Source: Pannonibacter tanglangensis
GTDB lineage: Bacteria > Pseudomonadota > Alphaproteobacteria > Rhizobiales > Stappiaceae
Direction: 5' to 3' (one strand)
Assembly (NCBI RefSeq): GCF_009915685.1
Contig: NZ_JAABLP010000005.1
Length of the DNA: 64,000 nt
In this document: positions 43,380-52,512 of the stretch, in pieces
Layout of the letters: every line of letters begins with the position of its first letter
How positions within the stretch are numbered: the first letter of the stretch is position 1
Position numbers and translations under genes: made by a program
The notes under the pieces: model-generated
What the model saw: only the letters and a program-made list of their open reading frames with translations
Databases searched by the model: none
Told to the model about the DNA's origin: nothing

Positions 43380-44906
43380 ATGGTCAGTCGCGTAACGACA
43401 GTGGCGTTTCAGGGCGTCGAGGCGCTGCCGGTCGATGTCCAGGTCATGGTCGGGGCGGGGGCGGTTGCCTTCACCATCGTCGGCCTGCCTGACAAGGCGG
43501 TCGGGGAGAGCCGGGAACGGGTGCGGGCTGCGCTCCTGGCCTCCGGACTGGCGCTGCCGGCCAAGCGCGTGACGGTCAATCTCGCGCCGGCCGACCTGCC
43601 GAAGGAAGGCTCCCACTACGACCTGCCGATCGCGCTCGGCATCATGGCCGCGATCGGCGCGATCCCGGGCGACATGCTGCAGGATTACGTCGTGCTGGGA
43701 GAACTCGGGCTCGACGGCCGCCTGGCTCCGGTGGCCGGTGTCCTGCCGGCCGCGATCGGAGCCAACGCGCTCGACAAGGGGCTTATCTGCCCGGCGGACT
43801 GTGGCCCGGAAGCAGCCTGGGCCGACGCGGACATGGCCATCCTTGCCCCGCGTTCCCTGATCCAGCTGGCCAATCACTTCAAGGGCACGCAGGTGCTGTC
43901 CCGCCCGGCACCGAAGCTGCGCGGGCTCGCCACTGACCTGCCTGATCTTGCCGACGTGAAGGGACAGGAAAGCGCCAAGCGCGCGCTGGAGATCGCGGCC
44001 GCTGGCGGCCACAACCTGCTGATGGTGGGCCCGCCCGGAGCCGGCAAGTCGATGCTGGCCAGTCGTCTGCCCTCCCTGCTGCCGCCGCTCGCCCCGCGGG
44101 AGTTGCTGGAGGTGTCGATGATCGCCTCGCTCGCAGGCGAGCTGGGGGATGGCCGCCTCACCGACCGTCGCCCCTTCCGCGCGCCGCATCACTCTGCCTC
44201 CATGGCGGCGCTCGTCGGCGGCGGACTTCGCGCCAGGCCGGGAGAAGCCTCCCTGGCCCATCACGGTGTCCTGTTCCTCGACGAGCTGCCGGAGTTCCAT
44301 CCGCAGGTGCTGGACAGTCTGCGGCAGCCGCTCGAGACCGGCGAGACGGTCATTGCCCGGGCCAATCACCGGGTGACTTATCCCGCCCGGATCCAGCTGG
44401 TTGCGGCGATGAACCCTTGCCGCTGTGGCCATGCGGGCGAGCCGGGGCATGTCTGCCGGCGCGGACCACGCTGCGCGGCCGAGTATCAGTCCCGCATATC
44501 CGGCCCGTTCCTTGACCGGATCGACCTCCGCATCGAGGTGCCGGCCGTGACGGCGGCCGATCTTCTCGCGCCGGGCACATCCGAAGGCTCGGCCAGTGTC
44601 GGGGCCCGTGTTGCCGTGGCGCGGGAAGTGCAGCGGCGTCGCTACGAGGCACTGGGACTTGGCAGCCGCACGAATGCGCAGCTGCCGGCAGGCCTGGTCG
44701 ATGAGGTCTGCCGTCTGGATCCGGCAGGGCGAAACTTTCTGGCCGACGCGGCCAACTCGCTCGCGCTGAGCGCCCGCGGCTATCACCGCGTGCTGAAACT
44801 CGGCCGCACGCTGGCGGATCTTGACGGCCTCGGATCTGTCACCCGCCTGCATCTGGCCGAGGCGCTCAGCCTGCGCGGCGAAGACGTGTTGCGGCAGGCG
44901 GCCTGA
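43380..44906 (+). CDS. comM: YifB/ComM-family Mg-chelatase-like AAA+ ATPase
   Basis: 508 residues from ATG 43380, with GGGAGG upstream. An N-terminal Lon-protease-like ChlI domain (VGLPDKAVGESRERVRAAL, then SHYDLPIALGIMAAIG) is followed by an AAA+ domain: Walker A GPPGAGKSML, Walker B VLFLDELPEF, NPCRCGHAGEPGHVC with zinc-like Cys, and RISGPFLDRIDLRIEV. ComM is a hexameric helicase that promotes branch migration during natural transformation and recombination. A LexA box in front fits the alphaproteobacterial SOS regulon, of which comM is a known member. Confidence 0.95.
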   Translation: MVSRVTTVAFQGVEALPVDVQVMVGAGAVAFTIVGLPDKAVGESRERVRAALLASGLALPAKRVTVNLAPADLPKEGSHYDLPIALGIMAAIGAIPGDMLQDYVVLGELGLDGRLAPVAGVLPAAIGANALDKGLICPADCGPEAAWADADMAILAPRSLIQLANHFKGTQVLSRPAPKLRGLATDLPDLADVKGQESAKRALEIAAAGGHNLLMVGPPGAGKSMLASRLPSLLPPLAPRELLEVSMIASLAGELGDGRLTDRRPFRAPHHSASMAALVGGGLRARPGEASLAHHGVLFLDELPEFHPQVLDSLRQPLETGETVIARANHRVTYPARIQLVAAMNPCRCGHAGEPGHVCRRGPRCAAEYQSRISGPFLDRIDLRIEVPAVTAADLLAPGTSEGSASVGARVAVAREVQRRRYEALGLGSRTNAQLPAGLVDEVCRLDPAGRNFLADAANSLALSARGYHRVLKLGRTLADLDGLGSVTRLHLAEALSLRGEDVLRQAA

Positions 44907-45133
44907 CGGGCCGTCCGCCAACGGGCCATCCGCCCGGTTCTTTGACAGGTGAAAGGGGTCGGCATCCTGATCCGCGGCGGCCAATCCTGGGCCGAAGGAA
45001 TTCGGAAAGGGTTTGGCAAGCATTCTTGTGTCCTCGGGAATCAGACGTGGTCCGGGTCAGGATGGCACCCGGTGTGCGGCACCCGGACCGAACGGGACAC
45101 CCGGTCATGCGGCCGGGGCGAGGAGCAGGCGGG

Positions 45134-47917
45134 ATGGCGGGCAGGGGCGAGCAGGACTGGCAGCGGCAACCGGACGCCGACGCGCTCGAGCAATGCCCGC
45201 CTGCCGCACAGGCTGCGGGGACATCCGGGTCAGACATCAGGGCTGCTGCGCCGTCCGGAGCCATCGGGAAGACCGCCACGGGGTCTGAGGCGAGCTGGGT
45301 CGATTCCGGTGCGATCCCGGCGATCAGCCCGCTGAACGACAGCCGGCAGCCAGACATGCGCAACCCAGATCGGCATGAACCCGACGAGCCCTCGCCCTCC
45401 GCTGGATCGCCGCTCGAATCCCGGGATCAGGCAGATGCCGGCGCTGGCGCAGGATCCCGTCCGGACCGACCGTCTCGGGCTGGAAGCTCCGGCGGCGGGC
45501 CGGTCGCGGATGGGCAAGCGGCCGAACCGGGCCCTCGCACCGGCCGCTCCCGCCCGAAAGCCGGTGACACCGGTCAGGGCCCGTCACCGGAGCCGACCGT
45601 GCCCGGATCACGGCGCGCCGGTTCTGCCCTTTGGGACGCTGGCCTTGCGCTGGCGGTGCCGCTCCTGCCTGTTTCGGCCCTGCTTCTCGTCGGCGGCACC
45701 GCACTTGACCGCGTTGCAGCGGTTGCGCTCGCCTTTCTGGGGGGGGGCCTGGCCGTCCATGTCCTGCGGCGGGACGATGTTCGACGGGACCGATCCGCAG
45801 AGATCGGGCCTGCAGTGGCGCCCGGCGGAGCAGCAGCCGAGGGAGCAGCCGGGGCCGGTGACGAGCATGAGCGTCTGCGTCGCCAGGTCGAGCGGCTGGA
45901 AGATGAAGCCTGGGAACTGCGTGAGGCCGTGGAACGGCAGGCCAGCATCCTGCAGGCCCTCGGCGATGTCGTCATTCGCCGTGACATGGCGGGCTCGGTT
46001 CTGTACGTCAGTCCGGCTGCCTCGGCGCTGTTCGAGCCGGCGGTCGTTCCGAGGCCGGGCCAACCGCTGGAGTTGCCGCTTGCCGCGCCCGAGGGAGCCG
46101 AGCTTCCGGTCGGCGATGTGGTGTTCGGCGACATCCGCCTGCTCACGCGGCAGGGACCGCGCTGGTTCTCGCGGCTTGACGTCATTGTCCGGGACGGCAA
46201 GGCCGACCAGCCGCAGATCCAGACCCTGTTGCGCGACGTGACCGACCGGCGCCTGATGGAAGAGGATCTTCTGGCGGCGCGGCACAGCGCCGAGAGCGCC
46301 AGCGAGGCCAAGTCCCGGTTTCTCGCAACCGTCAGCCACGAGATCCGGACCCCGCTCAACGGCATTCTGGGCATGGCGGCCCTGTTGCGCGACACGCGGT
46401 TGACGCCGGAGCAGACTGCCTATGCCGATGCCCTGCAGACCTCCGGCGAGACGCTCCTGCTGCTCATCGACGAACTCCTCGACTTCTCCCGGGCAGAAGC
46501 GGGGCGACTGACGCTCAATCCTGCCCCGTCCCAGCTGGCCCCGCTGTGCGAGCAGGTGGTCGAGCTTCTGGCCCCGCGAGCCCAGGCCAAGGGCCTGGAC
46601 ATCGTCCTGACCCTCGCGCCCGAGGTGCCCGCCGAGGTCACGGTCGACGCCAGCCGCCTGCGGCAGATCCTGTTCAACCTCGCCGGAAACGGCGTCAAGT
46701 TCACCGAGACGGGAGGGGTTGCCGTCGAGATCGGCATCGAGCCGGCGCCCTCCGGCGGAACACTCGTCCTCGATGTCGCCGATACGGGCATCGGCTTTGC
46801 TCCCGATGACGCCGAGCGCCTCTTCGGCGAGTTCGAGCAGGTCGACCACGGTCCGGCCCGTCGCTATGGTGGCACCGGCCTCGGTCTTGCGATCGTGCAG
46901 AGACTGGTCACGTTGATGCAGGGCAGCATCGCTGCGCATGGCGCTCCGGGCGCCGGTGCCCGGTTCACCGTGCGTCTGCCGGTCCCCGAGGTGCCGGCCG
47001 TGCCCCGCCTGTGGCCGGAACTCCGCCATCGACGCATAGCGGTTGTGTCATCGGGCGCGGTGGAAGCGGCAGCGCTTGTCCGCCAGCTGGAAGCGCACGG
47101 CGCCGCAGTCGACCGGCTGCAGCCTGGCGCAGCGCGTCTGACCGAGGCGCTGGCCGATGCGGACCTCGTCTGTCTTGATCATGGGTCGGTGAGTGATGGC
47201 GCTGCGTGGCTTGCGGGCGCCCGGGCGGCCGGGTGCCGGGCACCGGCGGTTGTCTTCATCACGCCGGCCGAGCGCGAGCGTCTCGAGCGGCTTCGCGCGG
47301 CCGGATTCGCCGCCTATCTCATCCGGCCCGTCCGAAGCCAGTCGCTGGAACGCACCCTCACCGGCCTGCTGCGCGCCCCGTCCGACGCCGACGCCGGTGT
47401 AGGCCAGGGTCTCTGGGAGGCGGGCGGGAGCCTGAGGCCGGCGGCCGGGCAGGGGAGCTCGAACCCGGCCTCGGCAGGCAAGGCAGGTCTCGAGCAGGGG
47501 AACACCGACCGGCCCAGCCATCGTCTCGCGCCAGCGCGCCCCCTGCGGCTGTTGCTTGCGGAAGACAATGACATCAACCGGCTGCTCGGAGAGGCGCTGC
47601 TGCGCAAGCTCGGCCATGAAGCGGAGCTGGTCACCAACGGGCACGAGGCCGTCGCGGCTGCCAGCCACAGCACCTATGATGCCATCCTGATGGACCTGCA
47701 CATGCCGGGTCTGGACGGGTTTGCCGCCATCGAGGCGATCCGGACGGAGGAACGCAGTACAGGCCGTGCCCCCGTGCCGGTGATCGTCGTGTCGGCCGAC
47801 GTCATGCCGGCGGCCCGGGACCGGGCACTCGAGCTGGGTGTGCTCGACTATCTCACCAAGCCTCTGAGCCAGGCTGCGGTCGAACAGGTCCTGAGCCGGA
47901 TAAATTTGCGGTTCTGA
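45134..47917 (+). CDS. Hybrid sensor histidine kinase with two receiver regions
   Basis: About 927 residues from ATG 45134, chosen because GGAG lies 8 bases upstream. The first ~165 residues are low-complexity and polar. One or two membrane helices (about 170-210) precede a PAS-like region, then HisKA (FLATVSHEIRTPLNGILGMA, about 390-455), HATPase (LFNLAGNGVKFTETG, GGTGLGLAIV), a degenerate receiver (about 632-745, lacking the usual acidic pair), and a complete receiver (LLLAEDNDINRLL, ILMDLHMPGLDG, LTKPL). A run of nine G at 45739-45747 lies in the membrane region. The signal and partner are unknown. Confidence 0.85.
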   Translation: MAGRGEQDWQRQPDADALEQCPPAAQAAGTSGSDIRAAAPSGAIGKTATGSEASWVDSGAIPAISPLNDSRQPDMRNPDRHEPDEPSPSAGSPLESRDQADAGAGAGSRPDRPSRAGSSGGGPVADGQAAEPGPRTGRSRPKAGDTGQGPSPEPTVPGSRRAGSALWDAGLALAVPLLPVSALLLVGGTALDRVAAVALAFLGGGLAVHVLRRDDVRRDRSAEIGPAVAPGGAAAEGAAGAGDEHERLRRQVERLEDEAWELREAVERQASILQALGDVVIRRDMAGSVLYVSPAASALFEPAVVPRPGQPLELPLAAPEGAELPVGDVVFGDIRLLTRQGPRWFSRLDVIVRDGKADQPQIQTLLRDVTDRRLMEEDLLAARHSAESASEAKSRFLATVSHEIRTPLNGILGMAALLRDTRLTPEQTAYADALQTSGETLLLLIDELLDFSRAEAGRLTLNPAPSQLAPLCEQVVELLAPRAQAKGLDIVLTLAPEVPAEVTVDASRLRQILFNLAGNGVKFTETGGVAVEIGIEPAPSGGTLVLDVADTGIGFAPDDAERLFGEFEQVDHGPARRYGGTGLGLAIVQRLVTLMQGSIAAHGAPGAGARFTVRLPVPEVPAVPRLWPELRHRRIAVVSSGAVEAAALVRQLEAHGAAVDRLQPGAARLTEALADADLVCLDHGSVSDGAAWLAGARAAGCRAPAVVFITPAERERLERLRAAGFAAYLIRPVRSQSLERTLTGLLRAPSDADAGVGQGLWEAGGSLRPAAGQGSSNPASAGKAGLEQGNTDRPSHRLAPARPLRLLLAEDNDINRLLGEALLRKLGHEAELVTNGHEAVAAASHSTYDAILMDLHMPGLDGFAAIEAIRTEERSTGRAPVPVIVVSADVMPAARDRALELGVLDYLTKPLSQAAVEQVLSRINLRF

Positions 47918-48225
47918 TCCTCTTGCACCGGACGCTGCGCGAGGCGACATAAGGACCATGAACATGTGGCTGGGACCGGGACGTAACCGGACCTCCAGTC
48001 TCCGGCAATGTCATGCTACTGTTGGAAAACTGTGGTCTACAGCGCGCTTAAGGTTGCGTTAAGCTCTCCGGGTCGGGCCTTATGTGCCCGTCAGGCGGGC
48101 GGTACAGGCCCCGGCTCCCGGCACGTGAGCCAACAAACAATCACCTGACACAGGCTGGTCTGATGCCGGCCATGTGGTCAGGAACCGGTGGGAACGACCG
48201 AGGAACGCAGGGAGACCGAACACAT
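47918..48225 (+). other. Gene-free leader of the ornithine acyltransferase gene
   Basis: 308 bases. Contains a possible Pho box (48008-48036), TTAAGG and TTAAGC hexamers downstream of it that could serve as -10 elements, and AGGGAG 12 bases before ATG 48226. No terminator for the hybrid kinase gene was found. Confidence 0.5.
48008..48036 (+). promoter_or_regulatory. Possible Pho box upstream of olsB
   Basis: TGT occurs three times at exact 11-base steps: aTGTCATgcta, cTGTTGGaaaa and cTGTGGT. That matches the 11-bp direct-repeat layout of PhoB sites with A/T-biased spacers, though only the first unit fits the consensus well. Confidence 0.45.
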
Positions 48226-49173
48226 ATGGTGCGGTCGGGCATTTTTTCTCCAAGGAAGCTGGTCGAGAAGTTCACCCCTTTCGTGCGGGAGCCCGGTATG
48301 GCAGCCCGCTGGTTTCCCGGTCTGACGCGTCCCCTGCGGTCCGGTCTCGCGGATGCGCCGGCCTCCCTAGGTCGCATCGGGTCGCTCGAGGTGCGCCTTG
48401 CCCGCTCCGCCAAGGAGATCAAGGCCGCACAGAAGCTGCGCTATCATGTCTTCTACGAGGAAATGTCGGCGATTGCCGATGCGCAGACGCTGGCGTCCAA
48501 ACGCGATGTCGATGCCTTCGATGCAATCTGCGACCACATGCTGGTCATTGACCACGCCTCGCTGAAGCGCAACAAGATCGGCCGGCTGCAGCCACAGATC
48601 GTCGGCACTTACCGCCTGCTGCGTCAGACCGTCGCCGATCGGCACGGAGGCTTCTACACGGCGGCGGAATACGACATCCAGCCGCTGATCGATGCCAATC
48701 CGGGGCTGAACTTCCTGGAGCTGGGTCGCTCCTGCGTGCTGAAGCCTTACCGGAACAAGCGCACCGTCGAACTGCTCTGGCACGGCATCTGGTCCTATGT
48801 CCTGATGCACCGGATCGACGTGATGATCGGTTGCGCCTCGATCGAAGGCACCGATCCTGACCGCATCGCCACCCAGCTGTCCTTCCTGCACCACCATGCC
48901 CGGGCCCCGGAAGCCTGGCGCGTGCGCGCCTTGCCCGAGCGCCATGTCGAGATGAACCGGCTGGCAAAGGATGCGCTGAATGAAAAGGCAGCGCTGCGCG
49001 ACCTGCCGCCGCTCGTCAAGGGGTACCTCCGGCTCGGAGCCTACATCGGCGACGGTGCGGTGATCGACCATCAGTTCGGGACGACCGACATTCTCATCGT
49101 CCTGCCTGTCTCGGCACTCAACGAGCGATACGTCAACTATTACGGTGCCGACGCCAGCCGCTACGCCAGCTGA
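48226..49173 (+). CDS. olsB: L-ornithine N-alpha-acyltransferase (OlsB-like, GNAT fold)
   Basis: 315 residues from ATG 48226. The acyltransferase core starts LEVRLARSAKEIKAAQKLRY and continues HVFYEEM, DAFDAICDHMLVID, then LELGRSCVLKPYRNKRTVEL. These are OlsB/hemolysin-type blocks for ACP-dependent transfer of a 3-hydroxyacyl chain to ornithine, the first step of ornithine lipid synthesis. A second acyltransferase (OlsA) is not in the window. About 60 residues before the core are basic and poorly conserved. In related bacteria the gene is induced by phosphate limitation. Confidence 0.88.
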   Translation: MVRSGIFSPRKLVEKFTPFVREPGMAARWFPGLTRPLRSGLADAPASLGRIGSLEVRLARSAKEIKAAQKLRYHVFYEEMSAIADAQTLASKRDVDAFDAICDHMLVIDHASLKRNKIGRLQPQIVGTYRLLRQTVADRHGGFYTAAEYDIQPLIDANPGLNFLELGRSCVLKPYRNKRTVELLWHGIWSYVLMHRIDVMIGCASIEGTDPDRIATQLSFLHHHARAPEAWRVRALPERHVEMNRLAKDALNEKAALRDLPPLVKGYLRLGAYIGDGAVIDHQFGTTDILIVLPVSALNERYVNYYGADASRYAS

Positions 49174-49585
49174 CACGCCAACAGACACCTGACCCGACAC
49201 AACGGCTGCAACGCCCCGGCGGGAAGCGGCCGTTGCGCCCTGCGGGGTGCCGGCGGCCGCAGGTCCGTCGCAGCCGGACCCGTTGCCCCTGGCGGTGAAC
49301 TCCGACGCCCCGCATCCTCGGCGGGTGAGGCAAGACGCGGTCTCGACCGTGCCGGATGGTCGGCATCTGAAGGGCAGGGGCAACGGTCGGAAAACCCGTC
49401 GCCTGCCCCGCGCTGCGGGCCGGGCCGGGCAGGCGACCGCAGTCTCCTGCCCGTCAGCCGGACAGTGCTCTGGTCCTCGCGCCAGACCAGCAGGCCGATC
49501 CGGCTCCCCGATCCGGGCTGCCCATCCGTGTCCCTGTCTGTTGCCGCCGGATGGTTCGCCTGATCGGTCCGGCTGATCGTGTGCC
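49174..49585. other. Gene-free 412-base spacer
   Basis: GC-rich and with no protein-like frame. A CAACGGC/GCCGTTG imperfect hairpin near 49200-49236 may end olsB transcription but lacks a T run. Nothing else recognised. The neighbours are convergent. Confidence 0.5.
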
Positions 49586-49897
49586 TCAGTCATCGCCAGG
49601 TTGCGGCCCGTCATAGCCTTCGATCACGATGATGTCGGCATGGCCCGCCTTGTCGCGCAGGGCCTTGGCCGCCTGGTAAACCTCGGAGTGGTAACAGGCG
49701 AGCGCTGCGGCATGGCTTGGAAACTCGATGACGACGTTGCGGCTGCGCGCGGTGCCCTCGACGGTCTCGAAGGGGCCACCCCGCACAAGGAAGCGCCCGC
49801 CGAACTGACGGAAGGCCTCCGCATTCGCGGCAACATACGCCCGATAGGCCTCGGCGTCCGTCACGTCCACACGCCCGATCCAGTACCCCTTCGCCAT
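49586..49897 (-). CDS. DUF1330 family protein
   Basis: 103 residues from ATG 49897, with GGAGG upstream. A dimeric alpha-beta-barrel (ferredoxin-like) small protein: KGYWIGRVDVTDAEAYRAYV at the start, GGRFLVRGGPFETVEG in the middle and a VVIEFPSHAAALACYHSEVY block. This is DUF1330; members are small and soluble and their function is unknown. It is monocistronic. Confidence 0.9.
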   Translation of the reverse strand: MAKGYWIGRVDVTDAEAYRAYVAANAEAFRQFGGRFLVRGGPFETVEGTARSRNVVIEFPSHAAALACYHSEVYQAAKALRDKAGHADIIVIEGYDGPQPGDD

Positions 49898-50594
49898 GCG
49901 TCCTGCCTCCGTTCCGATGATCCTGTCAGGCTGCACCGCCGCAACGGGGTCTTGCAAGTGTCCGACGTCACCTGTCCTCCAGCGCCTTGAGAGGCCATCG
50001 AGGTCCCGCAGCCCGCAAGGTTCGGACCCGCGCGTTGGGCCAGAGGGCATCTGCAGCCGGCCATGCCCGGACCTTCGGGGGCGTGCCTTTCGAGGTGCGT
50101 GTCAGGGAGACAAGCCGGAAGCTCTGCAAGAAGGTCTGCCCTGACGACTGTCGCGGCGCTTGTCCTGGTGCTTGTTATGGGGGCTCGTCGTGGGCTGCCT
50201 GTCGTGGATGGCCTGTCGTGGGCGGCCCATCACATGCGGCCCGTTACATCCTGCATGTCATGGGGCTACCTGCGGTGCTTGCCGGCAGGTCTGCGGGAGC
50301 ACACGCGGCAAGCGCGCCGGCCAGCTTCAACGCGCCGGCCCTGGATGCCCGGCAAGGATCCGCGTGCCGGGGAAGACGGCCGGCCGGGGCCAGGGCCGAC
50401 GCGGCCCTCCGGGCAGGTGCCAAGGCAGGGGCATCCGCAAGCACATGGTCACGCACATGGTCACGCCCCGCGGCGCGGCCCGGCGCGATGCCTGCCGCGG
50501 GGCGTTCGGCCCTTGTTCTGCCCGTATCCTGCGCCTAAGTGTCGCCTGCATGCGCACCGGACGCCTCGCTCCGGCCGCGCCGGAGACCGTTGCG
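49898..50594. other. Gene-free 697-base GC-rich spacer with short tandem repeats
   Basis: No protein-like frame. It contains three copies of a 14-bp unit starting GTCGTGG (50187-50228), a perfect 12-bp duplication ACATGGTCACGC (50443-50466), and a run of Cys/Trp/Gly-rich translation that looks non-biological. It contains the 5' flanks of DUF1330 (minus) and the lipid kinase (plus), but no clear promoter for either was seen. Confidence 0.6.
50187..50228. repeat. Three tandem 14-bp units
   Basis: GTCGTGGGCTGCCT, GTCGTGGATGGCCT and GTCGTGGGCGGCCC in a row. It lies in the DUF1330 to lipid-kinase spacer. Confidence 0.75.
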
Positions 50595-51491
50595 ATGCGC
50601 TGTGTAGCTCTTTTGAACCGGGATGGCGGAACGCTCAAGACAACCGATCTCGGGAGCCTGTCGCAGCATATCGAGACGACGTTCCGGGCCGCCGGCCATG
50701 ACATCAACGTCCGTGTCCTGCGCTCTGCCGAAATGAACGAGGCCCTCGTCGCACTTGCCGCCGATCCGTCGGTCGAGGTCGTCATCGCCGGCGGCGGTGA
50801 CGGAACGATCTCGGCGGCTGCCGAGATGGCCTGGCGCGCCGACAAGATCCTCGGTGTCCTGCCGGCCGGCACGATGAACCTTTTTGCCCGCTCCCTCGGC
50901 GTGCCGCTGGTCCTGGAGGAGGCGGTCGTGGCGCTCGCCCATGCGCCGGTCGCGCGCAGCGACCTCGGGCTCATCGGCGACCGGCCTTTCGTGCACCAGG
51001 TCTCGATCGGCCTGCAGGCGGATGTCGTGCATGACCGGGACCGCATGCGCCATCCCTCGCGTCTGGCCAAGATCCTCGCCAGCATCCGGGCCTATCTGCG
51101 GGCCATCTTTCGCCGGAAGTCCTTTCGGGCGGTTCTCCTGGTCGATGGTCAGCGACGGCGCGGCCGCTACAGCTTTGTCGTGGTGTCGAACAATGTCTAT
51201 GGCGACGGCCATATGCCCTACGCCGGCCGGCTCGATGACGGCCTGCTCGGGGTCTATACTGCCGGCCGGCTTTCGCCCCTCGCCGGGGCGCGGCTCGCTG
51301 CCGATCTCGCGCGGGGGGCCTGGCGGAGCAATCCGGACCTGATGTTCGAGCCGGCGCGGGAGGTCACCGTCAAACTCACGCGGTTCATCCGGCGGCGAAA
51401 GGGGCTGATCGACGGCGAGCTGGTTCGCCTGCGCAGCCAGTCGCAGATCCGGATCCTGCCGGCCGCGTTGAAGGTCCTGCGTCCGCAGTGA
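50595..51491 (+). CDS. Diacylglycerol kinase catalytic-domain lipid kinase
   Basis: 298 residues from ATG 50595, with GGAGA about 8 bases upstream. The nucleotide-binding motif VVIAGGGDGTISAAAEMA and the following VLPAGTMNLFARSLGVP block define the DAGK/LCB5 family, which phosphorylates diacylglycerol, ceramide or related lipids. FVVVSNNVYGDGHMPYAGRL, then DDGLLGVYTAG, are the family's second half. No membrane helix, so it acts at the membrane surface. Substrate unknown. Confidence 0.9.
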   Translation: MRCVALLNRDGGTLKTTDLGSLSQHIETTFRAAGHDINVRVLRSAEMNEALVALAADPSVEVVIAGGGDGTISAAAEMAWRADKILGVLPAGTMNLFARSLGVPLVLEEAVVALAHAPVARSDLGLIGDRPFVHQVSIGLQADVVHDRDRMRHPSRLAKILASIRAYLRAIFRRKSFRAVLLVDGQRRRGRYSFVVVSNNVYGDGHMPYAGRLDDGLLGVYTAGRLSPLAGARLAADLARGAWRSNPDLMFEPAREVTVKLTRFIRRRKGLIDGELVRLRSQSQIRILPAALKVLRPQ

Positions 51492-51677
51492 CCGCCGAGG
51501 CCGCACAAGCCGGCCCCCCCGGATGGACGGTTGGCCCGGGGCGCGACGGGAACGGGCCAGGGCGCTGACAGACCTGCATCAGGCCGGATCTCGTATCCCG
51601 CCTCGCCCCTTGCCGGCCCGCCCCAGGCATCATGACCCGTTCCGGCCGGGTCCCGGACACGCAGTCCGCCCGGATGC

Positions 51678-52118
51678 TCAGTCCGTCGGTTCCTGACCGG
51701 CGGCGCGCCCCCGCGTGCTGCGCCGGAGCGCCAGCCCGATCCCGACGGCAACCAGGGCGGCTGTCAGGAGCGCCCCTCTCCCTCCAGAGGGCCCCAGGGT
51801 CAAGGCGGCCGTGAGGGCGACGGCCCGGCGTGCCTGACGCGCCTGCCGGGCCTTGCGCTTCCTCCGGCGTTGGCGCGCGACGGCCGCAACGCCAAGAGCC
51901 GCACAGAGCCCAAGGGCCAGCGCCGCAACCCCGAGGGCCGCCAGCGGATCGCCCGTCAGCCGGATCAGACCCAGCACGGCGGCGGTCATGACCATCACCC
52001 AGGCGCTCAGGCCGAACAGCGCGGTCGCCGCGATCAGGATCGCGCTCCGCCGCGCCTCCGCAAGCCATGCCCGCGCCTCGGCAACCGATGCAAGGGCAAT
52101 CGAGGCGGCCGGCCCCAT
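51678..52118 (-). CDS. Holin-like (phage holin superfamily III) membrane protein
   Basis: 146 residues. Two hydrophobic helices (about 25-50 and 60-80) are followed by an extremely basic stretch (RQRRRKRKARQARQARRAVA) and a third hydrophobic segment, then a basic tail. It resembles the DUF1469/phage-holin-like family found next to DUF883 proteins. It starts 3 bases after the stop of the upstream DUF883 gene, so the two are coupled. Likely a stress or envelope role rather than phage lysis, since no other phage gene is present. Confidence 0.75.
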   Translation of the reverse strand: MGPAASIALASVAEARAWLAEARRSAILIAATALFGLSAWVMVMTAAVLGLIRLTGDPLAALGVAALALGLCAALGVAAVARQRRRKRKARQARQARRAVALTAALTLGPSGGRGALLTAALVAVGIGLALRRSTRGRAAGQEPTD

Positions 52119-52120
52119 GA

Positions 52121-52420
52121 TCAGCGCCGCGCGAGCATGGCGACCAGCGCACCGGCCCCGGCGGCAAGCGCAACAGTCCGCAGCGGATGCCGTCGCACCT
52201 GCGCGCGAAGCTCACGTTCGAGGGACGCCAGATCGCCGGTGAGCTGGGTCAGTGCGTCTTCGCTCGCGCCCTTCAGGTCATCGGCCTTGTCCGCACCATA
52301 ACCGGCGATGGCCTTGCCCAGGTCGGCAATGTCGCTGCGGATCCGGGCGATCTTGTCCTCGATGTCGGGACTGCGGGGGCTGGTGCTGTCGTCTGCAGCG
52401 GTCTTGACGGAAGATGGCAT
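52121..52420 (-). CDS. DUF883 (ElaB/YqjD-like) membrane-anchored protein
   Basis: 99 residues. A polar helical region (IRSDIADLGKAIAGYGADKA, then ASLERELRAQVRRHPLRTVA) is followed by a C-terminal membrane segment (LAAGAGALVAMLARR). This is the DUF883 layout, whose E. coli members ElaB and YqjD bind ribosomes and are stress-induced. It is coupled to the holin-like gene downstream. Confidence 0.85.
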   Translation of the reverse strand: MPSSVKTAADDSTSPRSPDIEDKIARIRSDIADLGKAIAGYGADKADDLKGASEDALTQLTGDLASLERELRAQVRRHPLRTVALAAGAGALVAMLARR

Positions 52421-52469
52421 GGAAATCTCCTCGAGAATCGTGGTGGCACCGGTGCCTTTGCCGGTGACG

Positions 52470-52492
52470 GGGCCGGACCATTGGCCCGGCCC
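52470..52492 (-). terminator. Hairpin downstream of the PRC-barrel gene
   Basis: A 7-bp GC stem (GGGCCGG with its complement, 52470-52476 and 52486-52492) in the 92-base gap before DUF883. There is no T run, so it may only partly terminate and allow read-through into the next two genes. Confidence 0.4.
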
Positions 52493-52512
52493 GGTTGCGG
52501 GTGAGAGGGTGA

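Noticed and set aside
51678..52118. Phage remnant, from the holin-like protein
   Set aside because: No other phage gene nearby; holin-like plus DUF883 pairs are common in bacterial chromosomes.
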